A DNA stretch of 64,000 nucleotides from Misgurnus anguillicaudatus (Eukaryota > Chordata > Actinopteri > Cypriniformes > Cobitidae), in NCBI RefSeq assembly GCF_027580225.2, contig NC_073346.2, positions 9,450,001-9,514,000 on the forward strand, given 5' to 3'. Shown here piece by piece: positions 32,381 to 44,930 of this stretch (within the stretch, counting starts at the first letter, position 1; every line of letters starts with the position of its first letter). The notes below the pieces were generated by a model. The model saw only the letters and a list, made by a program, of their open reading frames with translations. It was not told the origin of the DNA and did no database searches. Both the position numbers and the translations under genes were made by a program.

Positions 32381-33308
32381 CTGGAAATAACTGGTTATGC
32401 TTTAGTCAGCAGGTTAAAGTTGAACTTTTCAGCGTGTACATAATGCCATGTTAGTGGTTTAACACTTTAGCTGTGCGCTTTGCTCCATAGAATTCAATAC
32501 CTCTAATGCAGCCTTTAGCTGTAAGTTTTATCTTCCAACCCTAAACAATATCAATACTCTGGCGAATGAAAATATAACACCAACTCTCAAAATCCTTAAA
32601 GCGTCCCACACAGTGATACTGTAAATGATCCCAGAGCTGAATACATCTCACTCTTTCCTTTGTCATCTCTTTTCCATTTTCCCTTTTCTGCCGACTGCCT
32701 ACTTTTAGTCCTTTAAGCTTCAATGAGATCAAATCCAGTCCAGCAGTGTGTGACTAACGTCGCAGCAGACAATACGCTGGTACGACGCTTTGATCATAAA
32801 TCCATTTAACAGCAAGACTTTTAAAAAGAGAGAAACACGGGAAGAGAAACGTCGCCAGGCTGGTTATGGATCCTTCATGCCCCATCAGGCTGGAGTTGGT
32901 GGTGTATTAGTATGTTCATGCTGAGCACGTACACAATTAAGGATTAGTTTCTTTCACTGAGCCCGAAGCAAAGCTAGAAGAATTATTCCTCAACTCCAAC
33001 GTGTGATAATAGCAATTTTAACAATGTAACATATATCAAATGCAAATGTGAAATTTGCATTGATGATTTTTTGCTTCAAGGTTTACTTGCTTTGAGTTTA
33101 GTTTTAAGCCTTATAAGCCTTTCTTAAATGGCAAAAAGTTTTTCCTGAGTAGGTCAGGTAAATTTATGTTTCACATACAAACCTTTTATATTCCCCAACT
33201 ACCTCAATTGAAATTACAAACCAAGTTTTTTTTGTTCAGAAAAATTTTAACATAACTCTACATCCATCTAGATGGAAATGTCATGATTGTGGATATTGGA
33301 GTATTAAT
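32381..33308. other. Low-repeat stretch, possible conserved non-coding DNA at 32400-32960
   Basis: Composition is more balanced than the neighbours and no repeat partner is seen. Contains TTTGATCATAAATCC and CTTCAATGAGATCAAATCC. Conservation untested. Confidence 0.3.
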
Positions 33309-33852
33309 TCAAAATCGGTAACACTTTAGAATACGGATCCATTATTAATGAATAACTACACAGGAACAAATGAGTAATTAAACAATATTAATCTAGTAAC
33401 TACTGTTAACTAACACAAAACTCTGATTAACGAACTGGTAAGTAATAGCACACAGATGAATGTGGTGGTTCACTGTTGACTTATCAGTAGCTGCTATTTT
33501 TTTCATACTTCCCAAAGAACTACTGAGAAGTTTCATAATTCATGCAAAGCTAAACGATAACTAATATAGGACAAATTACTAACACTACATTAACACGTTT
33601 ACTACTGTAAACTAATACACAAGACTGTTTGCATTTTCAGTGGGTATAGCAGACTTGTTCTCATTGAATCATTGAAAGACTACTGGAATTTATAGATTCA
33701 TCAACCATCCAAATGCCTATACAGTGATTTTTTTTCTTACCTGTCAAAAAATATGTTTTATGTATGGCTCCAAGCTCATATGTGAAAAGTCTGTAAATGG
33801 TTAAGATTCTCCCCTTTAAGATTAGCTTTCCATTAACTACTATATGAATAAC

Positions 33853-34445
33853 GGTAACCCACTAGTAATGACTCAAGTGTTACTACATCATTCTAAAGTA
33901 ATTACTATTTTTGGGGATCAGTATTCTAAAGTGAAGATCATGGTAACCCGCTAGTAATGACTCAAGTGTTACTACATCATTCTAAAGTAATTACTATTTT
34001 TTGGGATCAGTATTCTAAAGTGAAGATCATGGTAACCAACTAGTAATGACTCAAGTGTTACTACATAATTCTAGATTAATTACTATTATTTGGGATCAGT
34101 ATTCTAAAGTGAAGATTATGGTAACCAACTAGTAATGACTCAAGTGTTACTACATCATTCTAAAGTAATTACTCTTTTTTTGGGATCAGTATTCTAAAGT
34201 GAAGATCATGGTAACCAACTAGTAATGACTCAAGTGTTACTACATCATTCTAGATTAATTACTATTATTTGGGATCAGTATTCTAAAGTGAAGATTATGG
34301 TAACCAACTAGTAATGACTCAAGTGTTACTACATCATTCTAAAGTAATTACTATTTTTTTGGGATCAGTATTCTAAAGTGAAGATCATGGTAACCCACTA
34401 CTAATGACTCAAGTGTTACTACATAATTCTAAAGTACTTACTAGT
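33853..34445. repeat. 89-bp tandem array with a two-unit pattern
   Basis: Units start GGTAAC at 33853, 33942, 34031, 34120, 34210, 34299 and 34389. Each unit has TAGTAATGACTCAAGTGTTA and GATCAGTATTCTAAAGTGAA. From the third unit on, two types alternate: CTAGATTAATTACTATTATT with GAAGATTATGG, and CTAAAGTAATTACT with GAAGATCATGG. The segment ATTCTAAAGTG is also the terminal motif of the host transposon. Confidence 0.93.
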
Positions 34446-35525
34446 GTGTTACCGTGATCTTAACTTTAGAACACTGATTCAAATCATACATAAAACAGTG
34501 ATTATAAAATTATTTTCAAAAAAATATATGTGTCTGGCAGACTGTACAATGCACTACTTAATATTCCCGTAAAAATCACCTTAGGGAAAATAACCAATGC
34601 CCAGGGACCACGAGGACAGTAAAGAGCAAGAGTCACAATGTACAATTTATCAAGTGTATCAGTGTATTTAAAATATGAATCATTGAGCATAATAAAGCAT
34701 TCAAATAAATGAACAAAACAAAGTGTAATCCTGCATAACAACATTAACATTAATAAAGAAATAACAAACTTAGATAAAAAAACTATTAATTGGAGATCTG
34801 GTAATGAATAAAAAAAGCAAGATCAGTGATTAATAGCAAAGTCCCAATAGTTTCAGGGAATGTCTACTTGATGTAACCCATTGTGTTGAAATGGAGATGC
34901 TCCTCAGCATGGTGGAAATCCTCACGTGTTGAACAGGTGTTCCTCAGACGCATTGCTTTATTAATGAAGGGATTGGAGTTCATTGCGATGATATTCTGTG
35001 GTTGCTCGTGACACCCGGGATTTTTATGTATGTCGGTGTGTGATGTGGTTCTAGAATAAAACAAATAAAGCGCCATTTGTAAGAATCGTTAACTTACTTT
35101 ATAATATTGCTCTTTAAAGGTTAACGTTAAACACGTGAGACACGCATCAGATGTATAAATATATAAAAAATTGCAGCTATGTTATCCAATCTGAATACTT
35201 ACAACAATATACCCAACAATACTTCAGATAATAAGATAAGACCGAATAATAAGCAAGAGTGACTTACAATCTTTATTGAGGCACATCATTGAGGCTCGTC
35301 ATATATCCGCGAACTCGGATGCAATCATACACCACCTGTAGTCACTCCAACGCGAAAACTTCTCTTCGCTCATCACTCTGTTATTTATTCACTGGTTATG
35401 CCATCAATCTGTGATATTACAAACTTTATAAAGACAGCACATGTACCTTCCTCAATTGCCACAGCGGATCTCGCGTTATTCTCTCCGAACGCGCGAGTCT
35501 CGATACTTCAGCATAACCACGCCTA
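34446..35525. other. Interior of the 33317-36127 element, no gene seen
   Basis: AT-rich, no long ORF. 35100-35520 has a few balanced segments but no recognisable feature. Confidence 0.5.
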
Positions 35526-35735
35526 CTAGGCGCAACCAATGCCGAAGCAACAATGGTTTAAAAATAGGAAAAAACAGTTGAGTAACCAATACATGATAAT
35601 CACTTGAAAACAGGAATTTGTTATACGATCACGAAAAAACACGGAAATTCGTGATAATATCACGAAAAAATAATCAAAAAAATACGTGACTATATCACGA
35701 AACTTTGTGAGACTGCGTAGTCTTTTGCACACACT
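35526..35735. repeat. Family A repeat, copy 2 (partial)
   Basis: CCGAAGCAACAATGGTTTAAA followed by CACGAAAAAACACGGAAATT, ATATCACGAAAAAATAATC and GTGAGACTG. Same order as the right half of 52905-53352. Confidence 0.7.
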
Positions 35736-36182
35736 GTATGTATGGCATTTAAGTTAGATGGTTGACGAATCTATAAGTTCCTGAAAACAAGTCTGCTTTT
35801 ACCTATTGATAATGTAAACAGTCTTGTGTATTAGTTTACAGTAGTAAACGTGTTAATGTAGTGTTAGTCATTTGTCCTTTATTAGTTGCCGTTTAGTTTG
35901 CATGAAATATAAAACTTCTCAGTAGTTCTTTTGGAAGTATGAAAAAATAGTAGTTATTGATAAGTTAATAGTGAACTACCACGTTCATCTGTGTACTATT
36001 ACTTACCATTTTGTTAATCAGAGTTCCTTGTTAGTTAACAGTAGTTACTAGATTGTTAATACTGCATTACTGATTTGTTCCTGTGTAGTTATTCATTAAC
36101 AATGGATCCGTATTCTAAAGTGTTACCTCAAAATCTTTGCTCAATTTTGAGCTGTATGGTGGACTTTTATCAATCCTTCCTA

Positions 36183-36597
36183 AAATGCATTAAACTTTCG
36201 TTTACAAAGACGTGAAACTCACGGAGTGGTCAGGGGTGTTCACTGATATGCTCACACAAAAATCACTGCAAAAGATGCTTTCCAACAGGTTTCCAACTCT
36301 ATTGACTTGTATAAGATGTGCTGTGAGGTACGGTATTACTTTTTTTGTATTCTTGCAATTGGCAAAGGCGGATTATCGCCACCAACTGGGCTGGAGTGTC
36401 TATTATTCAAGCTCTCAACGGAAGAATATACGGGTGTGAGGCGTTTGGAAAAATAGGTCCACAAGTTTACAACGAATGCTAAAACACCTGTTGGAAAGTA
36501 TCTTTTGCAGCGATTTTTGTGTGAGCACATAAGTGAACACCCCTGACCACTCGCTGAGTTTCACGTCTTTGTAAACGAAAGTTTAATGCATTTTAAT
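36183..36597. mobile_element. Palindromic MITE, family D
   Basis: Arms TGCATTAAACTTTCGTTTAC, AGACGTGAAACTCA and AGGGGTGTTCACT on the left and their inverses on the right (TTTCACGTCTTTGTAAACG, GTGAACACCCCTGACCACTC). The centre is near 36390. No TSD assigned. Confidence 0.85.
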
Positions 36598-37839
36598 GCA
36601 AAATTTCAGTCAAAACGGTTCTATTTCATCATAAACAATCTGAAAACAGGGCTTTAAGTGTAAAATACCGAACTTGTCCTTTAAAGGTGAAGGTTCCCAT
36701 CAGATGTATTAAAAAACTATTATTTATTAATCAATAAAATTACCCAATTATTATACTGTTATATAATTAATCACACCTACATGTAACCTTGCAAGGTGCA
36801 TATAACCTCTGTAACCAGACTCACTCCCACCTTATTAAACAAACAAAAAAATCATAAAATTAGTATATAAAATGACAGCTATACAGTTATGCGGTGGTTA
36901 GGAAGTAAAATATGTTTAATACATTTAATGAACACATTTTTGTCTTTCATTTTACTAATTGATGAAATGAAGTTATTGAGTTCAGAAATAAAAAAGTAAT
37001 TAATCTTATCCCGTTGTTTATTATAATTAAAAAAACATCTTAAATAAAGAAGCTGTTCAATGAAGTCATCTGTGTTTATCTTTACCTGTCAATTAAAAGC
37101 AGAGACAAAGTTTGACCCTCATTTCATCATCGTGCGAATCCACTGTTGCATATTCATTAGACAAATTTGAAAGTTAGTTTAATGTACTTTTCTGATAGTT
37201 GAACAAACCTTAAATTCTTTTTCATCATCAAAACAGTTGACAGAAGCGAGAGAGGTTAGCACTTCTCCTAGCTGTCAGACTGCGGCTGTCTCTCACCACA
37301 GGAGGTCTGCCGCACATCCAACGTGATGCTTTTGTCACTACAAAACTGGCAGGGTGAGAATTTCCCAGTTGAACGTTTGATAATTTACACATGTTCAAGC
37401 GCGAGTGTTAGACAGAGGTAAAGATGACTGAGAGAGGGAGAGAGAGAGAGATGACACAACAAACAAGATGAAGCTTCTCCGTCTGTCTGTGTCTGCTGTG
37501 AAGATCTGCTGTCTGTACTAAAGGTTGTCAGGTTCCTTCAGTCCAGCAGTCCCTTTGATTGAATCCTCTCTCTGTATTAAAACAAAGCAGTCACACTGAA
37601 ATGATTGAGAAGTCTTTTAACTGCTCTGAGCTCAAGCAGTTATCTGGCTTTGAATGTCTCTTGCCCCACAGGTCCATGCAGTGGCAAATGAAAAAGAGAA
37701 TATCACATGAAGTAGGATTTCACAGGGTAGTGAACAGCTTTTCTTATAGTGTCTATGTGTGATTCATGAACGAGCATACGTAAAGAAAACGAATATTAGC
37801 CTTTCTTTTAAATGGGAAATCTATAAATCACAAATGATC
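36598..37839. other. No gene seen
   Basis: AT-rich with an (AG)n tract at 37436-37452. 37200-37560 is more balanced and has no repeat partner. Confidence 0.45.
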
Positions 37840-37843
37840 TTAA

Positions 37844-38300
37844 AGGGGTGGTTCAATGGTATTTCATGCATTCTGACTTATTAACACAGTTATAGAGTTG
37901 TTTCCTCATTCTAAACGGAGGCAAAGTGTCAAAAAGCTGTTGGGCGTGTTACAGAGTATTTCTGTGCCGAATGCACTTCGTCAGGGTTCATACAAGTTTC
38001 GAAATGTTTTTTCGATTACAGGTCCAGCTGACGTTTCAGGGGTTTCTATACGTATCATTTCTTTATATGGGCACTTCCCCCGCCCACCCGTCAATCAGCG
38101 GGAGATGCTTACAAACATCACATCACGCGACAGCTTTGTTTAATTTCGAAACTCAACAATGGCATGAAAGAAGAAGTGTGTTTTTGGATGTAAGGAGAAG
38201 AAAGCCAGCCTTATGAAAACAATGGAAATAGTTTATTATCCGGGTTTAGCAGCGGAGTTTTGCGTGTGTGTTTGATGCGCTGGATTTCATTGGAAAGTCC
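37844..38300 (+). repeat. TTAA-bordered repeat fragment with a short coding remnant
   Basis: Begins AGGGGTGGTTCAATGG after TTAA (37840-37843). Near 38160 the plus strand reads ATGGCA, a stop, then KKKCVFGCKEKKAS, the kind of Cys-pair start used by THAP-like DNA-binding domains of transposases. It is broken and too short to assign firmly. The right end was not found. Confidence 0.4.
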
Positions 38301-38787
38301 CAACCGGTTCATGACGAATTGCACGAAGTGAGTAAGACTTCTGTCTTATGTTGGAAATAGGTGAGTTCATGTTATAAAAATGACACGAACATATAGTAAA
38401 TCATAAGTTAAACCGTGTTGTATAGTGTTGCATGACTCGTACTCGCTCCTCTCGCAGTAGTAACTCCTCCTTCTTAATTTTTTCGTATGTTATTAGACAG
38501 AATCGATTAAGCTAATCTTTCTTTTATAAATCTGATTAAACTAAAGACTCTTTGGAGATATAAAGAATGTTATTTTTCCATAAAAGGTAACACTGTGGTG
38601 ATTTCCAAACGTCAGCTCTGATGCTTTATGTGACAATTATAGCGAAAAAAATTTTCGTTTGCGCTTATAAAAAATTTCTCATACACATAATGACAATGCT
38701 GTCAAAAAGATGCGGAAATGTGTCAGGCCAATAGATGGCGATGTTACCTTGTAAAGAAACACTACATGCCTGGCCACACATGCATTC
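38301..38787. other. No gene seen
   Basis: AT-rich, no feature recognised. Confidence 0.45.
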
Positions 38788-38795
38788 ATCTAGAG

Positions 38796-38989
38796 CAGGG
38801 ATGGGCAACTTCGGTCCTGGAGGGCCGGTGTCCTGCAGAGTTTAGCTCCAACTTGCCTCTGCACACCTACCTAAAAGTTTCTAGTATGCCTAGTAAGATC
38901 TTAATTGGCTGCTTCAGGTGTTTTTAATTATGGTTGGAGCTAAACTCTGCAGGAAACCGGCCCTCCAGGACCGAAGTTGCCCATCCCTG
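38796..38989. mobile_element. Short hAT-type MITE with exact TSD
   Basis: 194 bp. Termini CAGGGATGGGCAACTTCGGT and ACCGAAGTTGCCCATCCCTG are perfect inverses over 20 bases. TSD ATCTAGAG at 38788-38795 and 38990-38997. Subterminal GCAGAGTTTAGCTCCAAC is shared with a fragment at 47905-47995. Confidence 0.95.
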
Positions 38990-39081
38990 ATCTAGAGTGA
39001 TAAATGCATATAATCCAAATGAAGCATTTAGATGGACAAGTAGGTTAATTACTAGAGATGCACCAATTGCAATTTTCTTAA

Positions 39082-39476
39082 AGGGACAGTAAGTAGGATT
39101 TTGCCCCATCTAGTGGTGAAATTGTATTTTGCATTCAAACGAATAGTGCTCTCTAGCGCCTCGCTTTTCCCAGTGCGATCTACTTGTCCATTTCAGCTGG
39201 TTCACGTGTTCTGAGCGAAAACGCGATGTGGAAACGCATTGCGGTAGGCTAGTGCTTTTTTCCCCCGCTCTGCTATTATAGTTTTTCAATATGGCGAAAT
39301 GACATGGAAGCCTTCTTGGACTTACCCGTTCAATGTAAATAAAGAGAAGAAATTCTAAGCTTACAAAGCAAAGTCAGATCATTGCAAGAGGTCATTTGAC
39401 ACCAACGAGGACATATTTACGAATAAAGACATTGATTTTGACAAAGAAAATAATTAAAAAACTACACATTGTCCCT
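39082..39476. mobile_element. TTAA-flanked short element
   Basis: Ends AGGGACAGTAAGTAGG and ACATTGTCCCT; TTAA at 39078-39081 and 39477-39480. The interior has ATATGGCGAAATGACATGG and GCCCCATCTAGTGGTGAAA. No ORF with family features. Confidence 0.75.
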
Positions 39477-39480
39477 TTAA

Positions 39481-40330
39481 CCAAATCTGATTTCTGTTTT
39501 TTCTGTAGATGTGACCTGCCAATTTTCTTACCAAGAACTATAATTGACAGCATTTAGGCTATGAATGTATTTTCATTATAAAATAAATTATAGACCCCTT
39601 TAAGGTTTGTAAACATTGAATGACTATCGGGTGCGCGCGCAGCATGGGGTCAAACTGTTCATACCATCCAGGTCTATTAAACATTGCACTTTCACACAAA
39701 CTGGATTAAATAACAGGATATTCTTTCATTGGAACAGATCTCAAAATAAAGTGCTCTCAAACTCAGTCAGGCTCACTGACAATATGTTAGATATCCAAAA
39801 GTGAAAGTGAAAGTGAGGATCAGATTGTACAGTAACTGTCTGCATGTATGTATAAGTAGGGATGGGCAGGGTGGGTTTATTTATTATTTTATTATATTTT
39901 TGTGGTTATGGCACCAGTTGAAGGTCTGACTGGTTATGTTACAAGCGCCTGTGGTCCACAGTAAAGACTGGGTTTGGCGTTTTGTTGCCCTGTGCAGACC
40001 GAACAGCGTATGACATCAGTACCATGATTCAAAAGCAAACGGAGAAGTCCTCTCCCAAAGTGCACCCACGGCACCCTGGCTGGGTCCGTGCAATGCTCCA
40101 CACCTCACTTGATACAGCATATTATATAATATATTATACAACGTGCATCTATTTGCACAACATACAAGACTTAAACTAAGTTATGTACTAGACAGAGAGT
40201 TTAACTCCTGTTGTGGATGCACACCATCATAACAGCACGCTTTAAAACACGTCCAGTCAAAGCACAAGGATTTCATTACATTAATAAGCAGCTTTGCAAT
40301 CATTTTACCAGCCACTGTTAAACTTTTTAT
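39481..40330. other. No gene seen
   Basis: No long ORF or repeat pair. 39920-40100 is more balanced (GACATCAGTACCATGATTC). Confidence 0.45.
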
Positions 40331-40870
40331 TGTATATATGCGGTAACTAGTGAGTTACTGTAACTGCCCCAATACAGTACCATAACTGTACATGTTTTTT
40401 ACAGTATGATGCCTTTACCGCAGTTCCATTTCACAGTATAATACCCTTAATGTAATCTAGTTTTAAAAAAATTGCCTTGAAGGGGAATCAAACCCAGGTC
40501 ACCCATGTTGTAGGTCCGTAACACTACCACAATCCCACAGAGTCACTTAATAAAAGTTACTTGCTACAATTTACATTTTGAAATTTGCTTTACCTGCTAA
40601 AAGCATAACAAATAAAATGTATTTCATTTCATAGATATATTTTATTTATCCATTTTATATGCTTTTATAACACTGTTTTATTCAACTACAGTAGCACTAC
40701 TGCTGCTGTTTTACTGTCTACCGCAAATTCAAAACATACAGTAAATCACTGTAAGTTAAATCTCAATACCCATAATGCAATGCAGTGATGTACAGTGATG
40801 AACTGGAAAAGAAAATGATGGTATTTTACTGGGCATTTTGTGGTAAGTAACTGTAGAAATTAAAGATAAG
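40330..40870. repeat. Unnamed repeat rich in TACTGTA, with a tRNA-like insert
   Basis: Paired blocks TTACTGTAACTG and TAAGTAACTGTAG, ACAGTACCATAACTGTAC and others, suggesting a decayed inverted-repeat element. The tRNA-like segment 40462-40548 lies inside. Confidence 0.45.
40462..40548 (-). repeat. tRNA-like SINE head, copy 1
   Basis: Minus strand: GACTCTGTGGGATTGTGG, TAGTGTTACGGACC, then B-box-like GGGTTTGATTCCCCTT. The same order is at 49062-49130. Not a plausible functional tRNA. Confidence 0.6.
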
Positions 40871-42984
40871 TCTAACAGTGTGTGTCGTGCTCTCACATCT
40901 TCTCAGTCAAGATGTTATGTTCAACTGGCTCTCTAGTATCTCTTGACATTTGAGGTTTAAATATGAGGTGATAATGCATTTCGCACCTGATTTATTTTCA
41001 AAGTGAATCCGAAAAACACTGCGTCCTTTTGAAACCATTGTGCCTTAGTGTAAGTACAGTGCGATTTGTGGGGGCGGTTCGAGACGCGGCCTTTATGTGA
41101 AAAGGATCACATTTCCGAGTACGGAATTAAATTAATGCTGCTGTTAAATAATGAAGTGCCGTGAGACTGACCAGACGGTTACTGGTCTTGCCGATCATTC
41201 ATAAAATCAGCCAATTCCGGTTTCTAGCCAGTAAATCGCTGCATCTCTATTATTGACTATTAGTCACCCTGGACAATTAAGCGGCAAAATTATGTAAACC
41301 TTGTAGAAGAAGCTTGCGCATGCCTATAGACTGATTTAACACATGTGCATGACATCACCATTATCAGAGATGTGCATTTACCTAGTTTACATAGATATGA
41401 CAAAGCACTGATATCAAAAACTTGTACTTTAAAACGTGTCTTTAAAAGCTTGTGTTTTAAACCCCCAAAACCCTATAGTTGTGTAAACGAACAGCTAAAG
41501 AGCATTAAAGCTTTCCTTTTAACCGCTGAAATCGTTGCCGTGTAAACAGCCCCTGAGTATTTCAACCAGTTTTCAACAGAGAAAATCTGGCTTGAATAAA
41601 ATGAGTTTGAGTCTGATTGTCCAACTAACAGAGCACTTGGGGACCATCCAGGAAACCTGTCTGGTGACACTAGTGGTACAGAAATTATATACCGTCATTT
41701 AGATTGTGGAGAAGATCATTTTGACCACTGGGATTTCATTCTTAGTGACTCTACACCCGATGAAAGTGCAGAAACCAAACAAACAACTAGTAAAATCTCC
41801 TGTGGCTTGTTGCAGATGGTTAGAAGAAAGAAACTCAAGAAAGAAACCATTTTCTAGGTATAACAGGAAATTGTTTTATATTGAGTTGTAAACCTGACCC
41901 CTCTACAATAAGTCAGCCAATCTTACCATCATCTTAAAAACAATTTGCTAATATTTCTGGCACGATTAGAGTCATGATTGCAGTAATGATCATCTCCAGC
42001 TCCATTATACTGTAATGATCATTATGTAGTTAATGGCTTGCATGCACTAGCAGTTTTGCTGACAGGTGAGGATTAATTAGTGTATGGGCAGGTTGCTTCA
42101 TGAGCCTGTGGACCACTGGACCAGATTTGCTTTGACAGCTCGCGGTTAAACCTAAAGTGATACATTCAGCCATGTTCAATGAAGTTTAGGAGTGAGTTGG
42201 ACTGTGAGTTTATTACAGATTGTTCCAGATAATTTTCTGAATGTTGGTGTATGGATCTCTGACTGTACAGTACGGATGTTATGGTACAGCTGTTACATCT
42301 TTTCATCTTCTATTACATCAGATGCTAACACAAATAGCCGTTGATAAATTTAGCCTTGTTGCTATAGTAACTGAGAAATTACTCTTGATTTGATCAAACT
42401 ACTGGCATTTGAGAAAGGAAGAAAGAACATATAACTTGGAACAGTATGTCCAGTATATCGCAGGATGTCAGACAAAAATAAAACAACCCCACTTCGACAT
42501 GCTTGAAGATTTCATTTTCAAAGGTTTCATTTTCAAAGTTTTACACACTTAAGTACAAACAGCAGAGATCAAGAAGGCAGACGTTTTATTCGAAGAGCTT
42601 GTATGATCTTTGTATTGTGGGACATTGGAGAATAGACGTCTTGCAGAGCTAAAAGTTGACCAGTTTTTGAAAAACCAGGCCATACTCTTTTCACACCAAA
42701 TGTATAGCCTGTTGTAAAAATCTACTGTATCCATTGCATTTATATTTGTGGATTTCATGCTGAGACTTCAAGTGGTCTCAATAAGTCTACATGACGGTAT
42801 TTAATCACAATCACACATGCAATTCCCAATAACACATCAGTCGATATCGATAATTATCATGATAAATTATTCCTGTCAAATTTAAAGGCAGATTTTTGCT
42901 CCTGAATGAAAATTGTAAAAACCAGACAGTTAATAATGGTTTTAAACTGCTTTTTTGCAGTTTAGCGCAAGTTCTACCAGGAAA
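40871..42984. other. No gene seen
   Basis: About 2.1 kb of ordinary sequence. Short frames on both strands without family features. GATTAGAGTCATGATTGCAG (about 41966) and neighbours have no repeat partner and may be unique DNA. Confidence 0.45.
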
Positions 42985-43330
42985 ACTCTAATGCCACGTC
43001 ATTCATTTCACAAGACCTAGTCAATCAAACTGGGTGTATATAAGTCCCGTGCTCAGTCCCGTCTTTGCGTGCGTACATACTGATGCCAGTATTCACAACC
43101 CACCCTCCCTACCACCACCAACAGGTCGGTTTCGTCCATACACCGGGGATAGGCTCCGCCCCTGCCTTCATCTTCAGGCAGGAAAATGCAAGAATCCGCC
43201 ATCCCCTGGATGCGAACTATGAATGGGGCCTACGCCAAAGAACTATATTATGTCACCCTTTGGCTTTTGGCTGCAATCACTGTTAAATAAATTCATTTAA
43301 ATTGTTATTCTGTCTTCGAGTCTTTCTAGT
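42985..43330 (+). repeat. Candidate solo LTR or promoter-bearing repeat
   Basis: TATA-like TATATAAG at 43037-43044, then AGTCCCGTCTTTGCGTGCG, CCGGGGATAGGCTCCGCC, and AATAAA at 43286-43291 about 250 bases on. A TATA box and polyadenylation signal at this spacing fit a U3-R-U5 layout. TG...CA ends and a TSD were not established. Confidence 0.35.
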
Positions 43331-43800
43331 AGAACTATAATGAGCCCTTTGCCTTCATTTGTTTCTTCAACCAATGACAGACATGGGAAGTGCTCTGCCC
43401 TACAAAGGCAAAAGACCTTAACTCGCTAGAGTGTGAAACTGAGAAAAATGACTTTAAAGTTTAGACTTATAGTGAGTTTCAGTTGTCAGTTAATTTCTTC
43501 TTCATTTTTATTTTCTCGAAAAAACATAAAATTGACTCAAGATACTAATGCAAATAATAAAGTGAATGTCTCAAAAATATCAATAAGTAATTTTCGACCA
43601 AAAACGAAGTTACTGCCTTTTGCCTTTGTAGGGCACTATAGGCATAATATTTATTGTTTGAATAATACTTTGTAGTGTTGTTTTGGCACACAATTGACAC
43701 ACTTGACCTTTACATTCAGTAGTGATGCCATATTGAAGTCCCTTTGGTCCTTTCGTTTTTCTTAATGTGCTTGTAATGCATAACACTTCACAAGTAGACC
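43331..43800. other. No gene seen
   Basis: AT-rich. GACCTTAACTCGCTAGAG (about 43416) parallels no other part of the window. Confidence 0.45.
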
Positions 43801-43814
43801 TATTATGAAATTGA

Positions 43815-44092
43815 TCAAGATGGCGCCGAGGTTGGCAGCCGTGTTGCGAGCTCCAACCATACTTTGCAGTTTTTCGTCTGTTTTAATTGTAATTTTGTTG
43901 TTTTTTGTGCTGGATGTCATTAGTATATTGTGAATGTCTGCAGATGTCTAATGTGACTGTTTACATTACATTGCCATTTGCACCTGCACTGTTATGGAGC
44001 ATGCTCTTAAGAATTTCACTCACCACACACAGCACTTCTGCTGCTGTCGGTAATATGACAATAAAAGTGATTTGATTTTGATTTATACTTTA
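43815..44092 (+). repeat. Short retroposon with LINE-like ends
   Basis: The head CAAGATGGCGCCGAGGTTGG resembles the 5' start of a non-LTR retrotransposon; the tail TATGACAATAAAAGTGATTTGATTTTGATTT is a repeated ATTTTG-type 3' end. The body between is only about 230 bp, so it is an internally deleted LINE copy or LINE-mobilised short retroposon. The clade is not assigned. Confidence 0.55.
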
Positions 44093-44930
44093 CTAGTCAA
44101 AGCACAGCTTTATAAAACTCTTCTCAACCAAATAAGGTCCCACCATGGTTACATAAAGATCAAATAAAAGTAAAAATCTAAACTGACTGCTGTTAAACCC
44201 CTGAACTCACAGGGATTATAAAGTCATTAAGACAACCCCAGAATAGTTTAGATTACTGTATATAATATATTATATTACATGGACTTTCAACGCACCTTGA
44301 CTAATCTTAGTATAGAGACAGGATACTCCCATACATTGCAGATGTTTCAGATGTCATCTTCTGAAAGCCTCCCCTGTTATATCAGCACTAATAATATTTG
44401 GCTTTTATTTGGAAAATTTCCGAAATAATGCAAAATGAGTGTAGAGAGATTCACTGAGCTCAGATCCTGACACACAGGGCTATAGTTTTGGAGTGTGATT
44501 AAAAAATAAGATTAAAGGATTTTAATACAAGCTTTTTCATTATTTCATTTATTCGTTCATTTCATTACAAATGAACTAATAAACCGACTTTATACATCTC
44601 TGAAACTTTGTGACATATCAGTGAATAAAGTAAATCTGATTCAAAGTAAAAAATTTCATTTTGTAAAGTTTTAATGTACTGTAGATAAACAAAATATAAT
44701 CATTGAGCAGTCAAACATTTCCTGGACTGAACTTGCTCTGACCTATCTTAAAATACATCAGTGCCCTTTGTTTAGCCTCAAAATCCACACAAGTAATGTT
44801 TTTAGTAAGGCATGTTTGTTAAAACTAGTTACATTTCATAATTAAACTAAGGCCTAGTCCTGATTTAAGCTAATCCCTGTCCAGGAAACCACCCCATAGG
44901 CTGTTTGTTCTTTTGTTAGATGTTTGGGCC
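44093..44930. other. No gene seen
   Basis: AT-rich sequence; no feature recognised. Confidence 0.45.

Larger units (their letters stand above)
33317..36127. mobile_element. Large non-autonomous DNA transposon with long inverted ends
   Basis: Termini GGTAACACTTTAGAATACGG and CCGTATTCTAAAGTGTTACC. Exact 8-bp TSD TCAAAATC at 33309-33316 and 36128-36135, as in hAT elements. Inverted similarity extends inward about 350 bp (ATGAATAACTACACAGGAAC versus GTTCCTGTGTAGTTATTCAT). The interior contains an 89-bp tandem array and a family A repeat copy. No transposase. The shorter element at 60432-60647 has related GGTAACACTTTA ends. Confidence 0.88.

Noticed and set aside
33853..34445. CRISPR-like array
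   Set aside because: Units are near-identical over their full 89 bp, so there are no unique spacers; this is a tandem repeat in a eukaryotic transposon.
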